A DNA stretch of 9,362 nt from an uncultured Caulobacter sp. Its GTDB lineage: Bacteria; Pseudomonadota; Alphaproteobacteria; Caulobacterales; Caulobacteraceae. Of this stretch, positions 1 through 5,184 are shown piece by piece (position 1 is the stretch's first letter; every line of letters starts with the position of its first letter). The stretch is taken from positions 1 through 9,362 of the forward strand of contig CALKHU010000028.1 in NCBI GenBank assembly GCA_937991555.1, in the 5' to 3' direction. A model generated the notes under the pieces. The model searched no databases and had not been told where the DNA came from. It saw nothing but the letters and a program-made list of their open reading frames with translations. A program made the position numbers and the translations under genes.

Positions 1-256
1 CGCCCGCCGCCAGGGCGACGGCCTCCTCGACCGCTTCCACAGCCGGCGCGGCCGCCTCGGCCGACACCGGCGTCAGCAGCGGCGGCGTGGGCAGGGCGGC
101 CAGCGCCTCCAGGTTTGTGGGCTTGAGCCACTGCCGGGCCCAGAACACGGCCGCGCCGGCGGCCGCGGCCCCGGCGAAGACGAGCCACAGGGGCGAGACG
201 GCGCCGACAGGAAAGCTGAAGGCCTTCTCGGCTTCGGGCTGGATGGTGTTGGTCAT
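1..256 (-). CDS. Small membrane-anchored Ala-rich protein, 5' part only
   Basis: The reading frame is open from an ATG at 254-256 to the window edge, giving the first 85 residues of a protein whose C-terminus lies outside. A GGAG Shine-Dalgarno sits 9 nt before the ATG. The protein starts with a short polar segment (MTNTIQPEAEKAF). One hydrophobic stretch follows at about residues 22-42, rich in Ala, Val and Trp and ending in RQW, which looks like a single transmembrane helix. After that comes a Pro/Ala/Glu-rich segment (about 55-85) of low complexity. The likely topology is a single inner-membrane anchor with a flexible tail. I do not recognise the family and assign no function. A palindrome and a weak promoter candidate lie just upstream (299-332). 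Confidence 0.75.
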   Translation of the reverse strand, partial: MTNTIQPEAEKAFSFPVGAVSPLWLVFAGAAAAGAAVFWARQWLKPTNLEALAALPTPPLLTPVSAEAAAPAVEAVEEAVALAAG

Positions 257-298
257 GCTGGCGATCTCCGGGGGAGCCGAGCGCGGATTGTGCGGCGC

Positions 299-325
299 AG
301 CATAACACGGATTGACCCTTCGCAA
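299..325 (-). promoter_or_regulatory. Weak sigma70-like promoter candidate for the membrane protein
   Basis: On the minus strand, TTGCGA (320-325) and TATGCT (299-304) are separated by 15 bp, upstream of the ATG at 256. The -10 part is one of the few AT-rich stretches here, but the spacer is shorter than usual. The -35 part overlaps the 319-332 palindrome. This is a candidate only. Confidence 0.25.
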
Positions 326-332
326 GTGCGAA
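319..332. repeat. Perfect 6-bp inverted repeat, possible operator
   Basis: TTCGCA-AG-TGCGAA forms two perfect 6-bp arms around a 2-bp centre, in the 83-bp gap between the rlmJ stop and the start of the membrane protein gene. There is no T-run on either side, so it does not look like an intrinsic terminator. The geometry fits a dimeric repressor site better. No regulator is identified. Confidence 0.4.
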
Positions 333-339
333 ATCTTCG

Positions 340-1167
340 TCACGCCGCCGTCGACCAGACCTCGCTCCGCCCGCCCGGCTCGCCGAGCCGAGCGGCCACC
401 CAGCCGCAGATCGTCGCCAGGTCTTCGGCGACCCCGGCCGGCGCCCCCGCGATGACCATCGCACAGCCGTTCATCTTCATGGGATCCGCCAGCGGCTTGA
501 GCCGGCATTCGGCCACCAGGAACGCCGGCGCCGCCGGCTCGATCCGCCGCAGGAAGGCGTCGAAAGTCTCAAGATCCTTGAGGGGCAACCACACGGCGAC
601 ACAGGCCGAAGCATCAAGCCCCAGCACCATGTCGACGGTGGCGGCGATGCGTTCATAGTCGTCCGAGCGCTCGAACGGCGGGTCGATCAGCACGAAGAGC
701 CGCCCGCCCTTCACGGCCTCGCGCTGGGCGACGCCGAAACCGTCGTCCTGCACCGCCGTGGCGTTCGGCCAGGCGGCGAGCGTCGCCTGCAAGAGCGCGA
801 AATCGTCGTCCCGCAGTTCGCAGGCGACATACCGGTCGCCCTTGCGAAGCGCCTGGCCGATCAGCGTCGGCGAGCCGGGGTAGACTCTCACGCCGCCGCC
901 CGGATTGCCGGCCCGGACCGCCGCCTTCAGCGGCGCGAAGACGGCGGGCGCATCGTCGGCCTCCATCAGGCGGAACACGCCCTGCGCCGCCTCGCCCGTG
1001 CGCCGCGCCAGTTCGCCCTCGAGATCGTAGCCGCCGGCGCCGGCGTGGGTGTCGACAATGGTCAGCGGAGCCCTGTCGGACATCAGCGCCGCCAGCAGTC
1101 GCATCAGCGTGGCGTGCTTCACCAGGTCGGCGAAGTTCCCGGCGTGGAAGGCGTGTCGGTAGTTCAC
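340..1167 (-). CDS. rlmJ: 23S rRNA (adenine-N6)-methyltransferase RlmJ
   Basis: RlmJ uses S-adenosylmethionine to methylate N6 of A2030 (E. coli numbering) in 23S rRNA. The 275-residue product is close to the 280 residues of E. coli RlmJ. The N-terminal family signature YRHAFHAGNFADLVKH is at residues 3-18. The SAM-binding motif I (DTHAGAGGYDL) is at 39-49, and YPGSP at 96-100. The catalytic motif IV appears as DPPFE at 162-166, where E. coli has DPPY; Asp162 corresponds to the catalytic Asp. The start is a GTG at 1165-1167, supported by the match to the E. coli N-terminus and a GAGG 10 nt upstream. The gene is divergent from topoisomerase IB with a 73-bp gap. The target A2030 is not in the part of 23S rRNA contained in this window. 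Confidence 0.95.
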   Translation of the reverse strand: MNYRHAFHAGNFADLVKHATLMRLLAALMSDRAPLTIVDTHAGAGGYDLEGELARRTGEAAQGVFRLMEADDAPAVFAPLKAAVRAGNPGGGVRVYPGSPTLIGQALRKGDRYVACELRDDDFALLQATLAAWPNATAVQDDGFGVAQREAVKGGRLFVLIDPPFERSDDYERIAATVDMVLGLDASACVAVWLPLKDLETFDAFLRRIEPAAPAFLVAECRLKPLADPMKMNGCAMVIAGAPAGVAEDLATICGWVAARLGEPGGRSEVWSTAA

Positions 1168-1185
1168 GGCGGGACGGCCTCGCGA

Positions 1186-1202
1186 GCGGCAGGAACCGCC
1201 GC
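1186..1202. repeat. Short inverted repeat in the divergent rlmJ/topIB gap
   Basis: GCGGC-N7-GCCGC lies in the 73-bp region between the two divergent start codons. It could be a regulatory site or an mRNA hairpin in the rlmJ leader. In such GC-rich sequence it could also be chance. I see no clear -35/-10 pair for either gene here. Confidence 0.2.
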
Positions 1203-1240
1203 TGTCCTATCACGTTCCCGCCGGGCCGGAAGGAGCGCCG

Positions 1241-2251
1241 ATGCCGAGGGACAGCGCGGAGACGCCAGACTTGCCGCCGCGCCTCGTCTGGTGCGGCGAC
1301 GACGGGCCCGGCATCCGCCGGCGCGGACAGCCGCCCCGCTGGCGTTATGTCGAGGATGGCGGCGCGACCGTGACCGACGAATGCACCCTCGAGCGGATCC
1401 GGACGCTGGTGATCCCGCCAGCGTGGACGGACGTCTGGATCGCGCCGCGCCCGGACTGCCACATCCAGGCCACCGGGCGTGATCTGAAAGGCCGCAAGCA
1501 GTACCGCTACCACCCGCGCTGGCGCGCCGCGCGCGACGAGGGAAAGTTCGGTCGCATGGTCGCCTTCGGCCGCGCCCTGCCGGCGCTGCGCAGGCGGGTG
1601 GACGCGGACCTTCGGCGCCGCGGTCTGCCCCGCGAGAAGGTGCTCGCTGCCGTGGTCGGCATGCTCGAACTGACGCTCATCCGCATCGGCAATGACGAGT
1701 ACGCGAAGGCCAACAAGAGCTTCGGCCTGACCACGATGCGCAAGAAGCACGTCACCCTGAACAGCAGCGGCGCGGTGTTCTGCTTTCGCGGCAAGAGCGG
1801 CAAGGAACACCGCACCGGCTTCCACGACCGGCGACTGGCGCGGGTGGTCAGGGCCTGCGCCGACCTGCGCGGCCAGCGCCTGTTCCAGTACATCGATCAG
1901 ACCGGCGCCGCCCAGGCGGTCTCCTCGGGCGACGTCAACGACTACCTCCGCGCGGTCATGGGGCAGGACTTCACCGCCAAGGACTTCCGCACCTGGTTTG
2001 GCACGCTGGCGGCCGCCAAGGCCTTGATCCTTCAGGAGAAACCTGTCTCCGACACCGCCGCGCGCAAGGCCGTCGCCGACTGCGTGAAGGCGGTCGCCGG
2101 TCTCCTCGGCAACACGCCGGCGGTGTGTCGCGCGGCCTATGTTCACCCCCGCGTCATCGACCTGTTTTCATCCGGCAGACTCACGCTACGCCCGTCTCTC
2201 GAAGGGCGACGGCTTGAGACCGCCCTGATCCGGCTGCTGGAGACCGACTGA
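1241..2251 (+). CDS. DNA topoisomerase IB (poxvirus/bacterial type)
   Basis: This enzyme relaxes supercoiled DNA by nicking one strand through a 3'-phosphotyrosyl link, without ATP. The 336-residue protein has the small bacterial/poxvirus architecture: an N-terminal DNA-binding domain (about 1-95, with VIPPAWTDVWIAP at 57-69) and a C-terminal catalytic domain. Catalytic residues can be placed against vaccinia topoisomerase: Arg148 (LIRIGNDEY), Lys185 (FRGKSGK), Arg250 (KDFRTW) and nucleophile Tyr300 in CRAAYVHP. The vaccinia His265 position is Asn291 (GNTPAVCRAAY); from memory, Asn also occurs here in other bacterial TopIB enzymes such as that of Deinococcus. The ATG at 1241 is preceded by AGGAG at a 5-nt spacing, so the start is secure. 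The protein is complete and looks functional. It reads in the same direction as the SOS-box gene 71 bp downstream, which has its own promoter. Confidence 0.95.
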   Translation: MPRDSAETPDLPPRLVWCGDDGPGIRRRGQPPRWRYVEDGGATVTDECTLERIRTLVIPPAWTDVWIAPRPDCHIQATGRDLKGRKQYRYHPRWRAARDEGKFGRMVAFGRALPALRRRVDADLRRRGLPREKVLAAVVGMLELTLIRIGNDEYAKANKSFGLTTMRKKHVTLNSSGAVFCFRGKSGKEHRTGFHDRRLARVVRACADLRGQRLFQYIDQTGAAQAVSSGDVNDYLRAVMGQDFTAKDFRTWFGTLAAAKALILQEKPVSDTAARKAVADCVKAVAGLLGNTPAVCRAAYVHPRVIDLFSSGRLTLRPSLEGRRLETALIRLLETD

Positions 2252-2274
2252 GGACCGGGGGCTTTCCGGCCGCG

Positions 2275-2304
2275 TTGACTCCCGCGCGCCGATGAGAACA
2301 TAGT
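2275..2304 (+). promoter_or_regulatory. Promoter of the small zinc-binding protein gene
   Basis: TTGACT (2275-2280) makes a good -35 element. With an 18-bp spacer it is followed by CATAGT (2299-2304), which matches four of six positions of TATAAT. The -10 lies inside the GAAC-N7-GAAC operator. Transcription would start near 2311, giving a very short leader with the GGAG Shine-Dalgarno at 2313-2316 and the ATG at 2323. This is prediction from sequence only. Confidence 0.55.
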
Positions 2305-2310
2305 AAGAAC
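2296..2310. promoter_or_regulatory. LexA (SOS) operator, GAAC-N7-GAAC
   Basis: GAAC (2296-2299), seven bases (ATAGTAA), GAAC (2307-2310) is an exact match to the alphaproteobacterial LexA box GTTC-N7-GTTC read on the opposite strand. Both half-sites are also followed by A, making AGAACA twice. The box covers the predicted -10 and ends 12 bp before the start codon at 2323, a position where bound repressor would block RNA polymerase. Scanning the window by eye, I found no second copy. The natural target is the downstream gene at 2323-2625; the topIB gene ends upstream of the site. Confidence 0.75.
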
Positions 2311-2322
2311 ACGGAGTGCGCG

Positions 2323-2625
2323 ATGATGGCCGAGGAACAGGACAGCCGCAGGGTCAGAGGGCCGCTGGAAATCCGCGAATGGCCGATCGCATCGGCCTTG
2401 CGCGAAGGCATGCACCTGCGCGCCCGCTGCGCCAATCCGCACTGCGAACGCGTGGCGGTGTTCGACGCCAGCTGGTGGGCCAGGGGGCACTCCCCGGGCG
2501 ACCGGATCTCGATGCTGGAGCGACGGATGCGGTGCTCGGTCTGCGGCGCCAGGGAGGCCGGGCTGGAGATCTGGAGCGGGCCGCAGCCCTCCCCCTCCGG
2601 CAGGGGCCCCTACCTGTTCTGCTGA
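2323..2625 (+). CDS. Small zinc-ribbon-like protein, predicted SOS-regulated
   Basis: This 100-residue protein has two cysteine pairs, Cys36-x4-Cys41 and Cys71-x2-Cys74-Gly, about 30 residues apart. That is the pattern of a zinc ribbon or treble-clef-like metal site. The segment between them contains FDASWWARG and GDRISMLERRMRC. The N-terminal 30 residues are charged, and the C-terminus ends in a lone Cys100. There is no signal peptide or membrane segment, so it should be cytoplasmic. A start at 2323 is supported by GGAG 6 nt upstream; a second in-frame ATG follows immediately at 2326. The perfect LexA box and promoter directly upstream predict induction by DNA damage. The role is unknown; nucleic-acid binding or protein-protein contacts are possible for such folds but not shown. 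A 126-residue overlapping frame starting at 2316 is judged a shadow. Confidence 0.8.
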   Translation: MMAEEQDSRRVRGPLEIREWPIASALREGMHLRARCANPHCERVAVFDASWWARGHSPGDRISMLERRMRCSVCGAREAGLEIWSGPQPSPSGRGPYLFC

Positions 2626-2747
2626 TCCGCGCGGGCGTCGAAGCGCGCGCCGGTCTGATCATTAATTCTGGTCCGCTTCCGCAACGGCGCCTCTAGCCAG
2701 CCTCGGCGCGCCGGGTCAGAGTAATCGCAGATCACCTAACGATGTCC

Positions 2748-2756
2748 GGGGAGGGA
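2748..2756 (+). promoter_or_regulatory. Shine-Dalgarno that decides the GTG start of the LLM oxidoreductase
   Basis: GGGGAGGGA at 2748-2756 contains GGAGG at 2750-2754, 8 nt before the GTG at 2763. No comparable purine-rich site precedes the alternative in-frame ATG at 2742, where the upstream sequence ends in CACCTAACG. The longer start would place this Shine-Dalgarno inside the coding region. The GTG is therefore preferred. Confidence 0.6.
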
Positions 2757-2762
2757 CACGAC

Positions 2763-3974
2763 GTGGCCGGGACCAAGCTTCGCTTCGGGGCGTTCATCGC
2801 GCCGTTCCATCCGCTCAACGAAAATCCGACGCTGGCGCTGGAGCGCGACATCGAGCTGGTCCAGCACATGGACCGGCTCGGCTACGACGAGGCCTGGATC
2901 GGCGAACACCACTCAGCCGGCTACGAACTGATCGCCAGCCCCGAGCTGTTCATCGCCACCGTGGCCGAGCGGACGAAGCACATCAAGCTCGGCACCGGCG
3001 TCAGCTCCCTGCCCTACCACCACCCGCTGATGCTGGCCGACCGCATCAACCAGCTGGACCACATCACCCGGGGCCGGGTGATGCTCGGCGTCGGCCCCGG
3101 CTCCCTGCCGTCGGACGCCTTCCTGATGGGCATCCCGGTGGCCAAGCAGCGCGACCGGATGGACGAGGCCCTCGACGTGATGGTCAAGCTGCTGCGCGGC
3201 GAGGAGGTCACCCACGTCTCGGACTGGTTCGAGTTGCACGAGGCGCGTCTGCAGATGACGCCCTGGTCGCGGCCCAGCGTCGAAATCTGCACCGCCAGCC
3301 AGGTGTCGCCCACGGGCGCCACGGCCGCCGGCCGCCACGGCCTGGGCCTGCTGTCGATCGGCGCCACACAGACCGGCGGCTTCAATGCGCTGGCGTCGAA
3401 CTGGGCCATCGCCGAAGAAACGGCCGCGGCGCACGGCAACACCATGAACCGCTCGCAGTGGCGCCTGGTCGGTCCGATGCATATCGCCGAAACCCGCGAG
3501 CAGGCCCGCGAGGATGTCCGCTTCGGCCTCGAGAACTGGCTCTACTACTTCCGTGAAGTCGCGGCCCTGCCGCTGGCGCCGGCGGACGGAAGCGATCCGG
3601 TCGATGCGCTGATCGCCTCCGGCATGGCCGTGATCGGCACGCCCGACGACGCGATCGCCCAGATCGAACGGCTTGAGAAGCAGTCGGGCGGCTTCGGCGC
3701 CTTCCTGTTCATGGACCACAACTGGGCCAACTGGGACCGCAAGAAGAACTCCTACGAACTGATGGCGCGCTATGTCTTCCCGCGCTTCCAGGGCCTGAAC
3801 GAGAACCGCGAGATCTCGCTGAAGTGGGCGGCCGAGAACCGTCCGCGCTTCATCGGCGAGGCCATGGCCGCGGTCGGCGCCCGCGTCGCCCAGCACGTCC
3901 AGAGCAAGGGCACGGAGAACATCCGCCCCGAGATCCTGGAAGCCATGGGCATGAAAAAGCCCGCGGCCGAGTAG
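2763..3974 (+). CDS. LLM-class flavin-dependent oxidoreductase (luciferase-like monooxygenase)
   Basis: The 403-residue product is a bacterial-luciferase-like TIM-barrel enzyme that uses reduced flavin and oxygen. It begins KLRFGAFIAPFHP, the first barrel strand. The family motif WIGEHHSAG (Glu48, His49, His50) follows, then GTGVSSLPYHHP (77-88) and GRVMLGVGPGS (104-114), as in limonene-monooxygenase-like members. After the barrel there is a C-terminal helical tail of roughly 55-60 residues ending MGMKKPAAE. The substrate cannot be told from sequence. The GTG at 2763 is chosen because of the Shine-Dalgarno at 2748-2756; the ATG at 2742 would add seven residues (MSGEGHD). The stop codon is followed with no spacer by the ATG of the arylamine acetyltransferase, so the two are surely co-transcribed and probably translationally coupled. 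A free flavin reductase partner is not present in the window. Confidence 0.92.
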   Translation: MAGTKLRFGAFIAPFHPLNENPTLALERDIELVQHMDRLGYDEAWIGEHHSAGYELIASPELFIATVAERTKHIKLGTGVSSLPYHHPLMLADRINQLDHITRGRVMLGVGPGSLPSDAFLMGIPVAKQRDRMDEALDVMVKLLRGEEVTHVSDWFELHEARLQMTPWSRPSVEICTASQVSPTGATAAGRHGLGLLSIGATQTGGFNALASNWAIAEETAAAHGNTMNRSQWRLVGPMHIAETREQAREDVRFGLENWLYYFREVAALPLAPADGSDPVDALIASGMAVIGTPDDAIAQIERLEKQSGGFGAFLFMDHNWANWDRKKNSYELMARYVFPRFQGLNENREISLKWAAENRPRFIGEAMAAVGARVAQHVQSKGTENIRPEILEAMGMKKPAAE

Positions 3975-4775
3975 ATGGATCTGGCCGCCTACCTCCGGCG
4001 CATCGGCTTCGAGGGGGAGGTCCGGCCAGACCTGGAGACGCTCAGGGCGGTGCATCGGCGCCACCTTCTGTCGATCCCGTACGAGAACCTGGACGTCCAG
4101 TTCCGCCGGCCGACGACGATGTCGCCGGCGGACGCCTACGCCAAGATCGTCGAGCGCGGCCGCGGCGGCTGGTGCTACGAGATGAATGGCCTACTCGCCT
4201 GGGCGCTCGGCGAGATCGGCTTCCGCGTCACCCGCATGGCCGGCGGCGTGCACCGCGCCACGCTCGGCGACTGGACCGTCGGCAATCACCTTGTCCTGAA
4301 GGTGGACCTCGACGACCCCTGGCTCGCCGACGTGGGCTTCGGCGATGGGCCTGTGGAACCCTACCCCTTGGCGGAGGCCGCCTTCCGCGACGGTGTTTTC
4401 GACTTCCGGGTCGAGCGGCAGGCCGACGGCTGGTGGCGCCTGCACAACCATCCGAGAGGCGGCGCCCCGTCGTTCGATTTCCGGGACGAGCCCGCCGACG
4501 AGGCGATGCTGGAGGAGCGTTGCGCCTGGCTGCAGACCGCCCCGGACTCGCCGTTCGTCCTCAACGCCGTCGTCCAGCGGGCGCTTCCGGACGGCCTCGC
4601 GGTCCTCAGGGGGCGGACGCTCCGGCGCTTGACGGCGGTGGGGACCGAGGAGCGCCTCATCGGTTCGGCGGACGAGTATGTCGCCGTCCTCCATGACCAG
4701 TTCGGATTGGCCTTGCCGCAAGCGGCCGACCTCTGGCCGGCCATCACCGCGCGCCACGCGGCCGTGTTCGGCTAG
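3975..4775 (+). CDS. nat: Arylamine N-acetyltransferase
   Basis: The family transfers acetyl from acetyl-CoA to arylamines, arylhydrazines or related nucleophiles by a ping-pong mechanism through a catalytic cysteine. The 266-residue protein shows the complete Cys-His-Asp triad: Cys67 in RGGWCYEMN, His105 in GNHLVLKV and Asp119 in LADVGFGD. The usual motif is RGGYCFE, so Trp and Tyr substitutions flank the nucleophile. The N-terminal IPYENLDVQF (34-43) is also typical. The length is slightly short of the common 270-285. The ATG follows directly on the stop codon of the LLM oxidoreductase and has no convincing Shine-Dalgarno of its own, which points to translation by re-initiation. Its stop codon TAG shares bases with the stop of the opposite-strand gene at 4772. 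The physiological substrate is unknown. Confidence 0.95.
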   Translation: MDLAAYLRRIGFEGEVRPDLETLRAVHRRHLLSIPYENLDVQFRRPTTMSPADAYAKIVERGRGGWCYEMNGLLAWALGEIGFRVTRMAGGVHRATLGDWTVGNHLVLKVDLDDPWLADVGFGDGPVEPYPLAEAAFRDGVFDFRVERQADGWWRLHNHPRGGAPSFDFRDEPADEAMLEERCAWLQTAPDSPFVLNAVVQRALPDGLAVLRGRTLRRLTAVGTEERLIGSADEYVAVLHDQFGLALPQAADLWPAITARHAAVFG

Positions 4776-5017
4776 CCTCCGAAAATCCGCCCGAGCACGC
4801 TCTTGCGTTCCGGCGACCCGCCCGGCGACTCGCCCTGCGGCGCGAGTTGCCGGGCCGCTTCCTCGAGCACCTTGCGCCGCGCCGTGCGATTGGTCGGCCG
4901 GCCGGCCTTCTCCACCGCGACGCGATGGGCGTCGTCGCCGTGCAGCTTGCGCAGGATCTCCATCTCGAGGCGCACCTCTCGATCGAACGCCGCGCGCCTA
5001 GCCTTGTTGCCGAACAT
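4772..5017 (-). CDS. Small charged helical protein of unknown function
   Basis: An 81-residue protein starts at the ATG 5015-5017, supported by AAGGGG at a 5-nt spacing. A longer reading from 5089 would add 24 residues that lie across a hairpin and lack a Shine-Dalgarno, so it is rejected. The sequence starts MFGNKARRAAFDREVRLEMEILRKLHGDDAHRVAVEKAG. It is highly charged (Arg, Lys, Glu) and probably alpha-helical over residues 5-60. A Pro/Gly/Ser-rich linker follows, then a basic end RKSVLGRIFGG. There is no signal peptide or membrane helix and no cysteine. I do not recognise the family. The gene is convergent with the arylamine acetyltransferase and overlaps it by 4 nt at the stop codons. Confidence 0.75.
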   Translation of the reverse strand: MFGNKARRAAFDREVRLEMEILRKLHGDDAHRVAVEKAGRPTNRTARRKVLEEAARQLAPQGESPGGSPERKSVLGRIFGG

Positions 5018-5065
5018 GTCTACCCCTTGCCGGGCAACGATGTGCGGCCCGGACCTCGTCGGCAT

Positions 5066-5081
5066 GCCCCAAAACGGGGGC
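5066..5081. repeat. GC hairpin in the leader of the small charged protein gene
   Basis: GCCCC-AAAACG-GGGGC on the plus strand forms a 5-bp GC stem with a 6-nt loop. It lies 49 bp upstream of the ATG at 5017 and 104 bp downstream of the oxidoreductase stop at 5185. Neither strand has a T-run directly after the stem, so it is a poor intrinsic terminator. An AT-rich patch (5085-5095) adjoins it. It may be a leader hairpin or a weak transcription stop. Confidence 0.3.
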
Positions 5082-5184
5082 GCCAACAAAATAACACGGG
5101 TCTCCTACTCCGCTGGCGTGACAGTGGGGAGATGTCCGGCGCGGAATTCAGACGTTCGCGGCCTCCAGGCGGCGCGGCGCGTTG

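Noticed and set aside
653..2146. Long minus-strand open frame of 497 codons
   Set aside because: It overlaps both rlmJ and topoisomerase IB, and the translation is Arg/Gly/Ala-rich without domain motifs. It is a high-GC shadow of the two real genes.
2630..2655. GC-rich inverted repeat after the zinc protein gene as a terminator
   Set aside because: The arms (CGCGC/GCGCG) are simple GC repeats and no T-run follows, so an intrinsic terminator cannot be supported.
2913..4064. 383-codon minus-strand open frame opposite the LLM oxidoreductase
   Set aside because: It lies antisense to a clearly conserved luciferase-like gene and shows no family motif. It is a GC-skew shadow frame.
5018..5089. 24-residue N-terminal extension of the small charged protein
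   Set aside because: It covers the GCCCC/GGGGC hairpin and has no Shine-Dalgarno, whereas the ATG at 5017 has AAGGGG at 5 nt.
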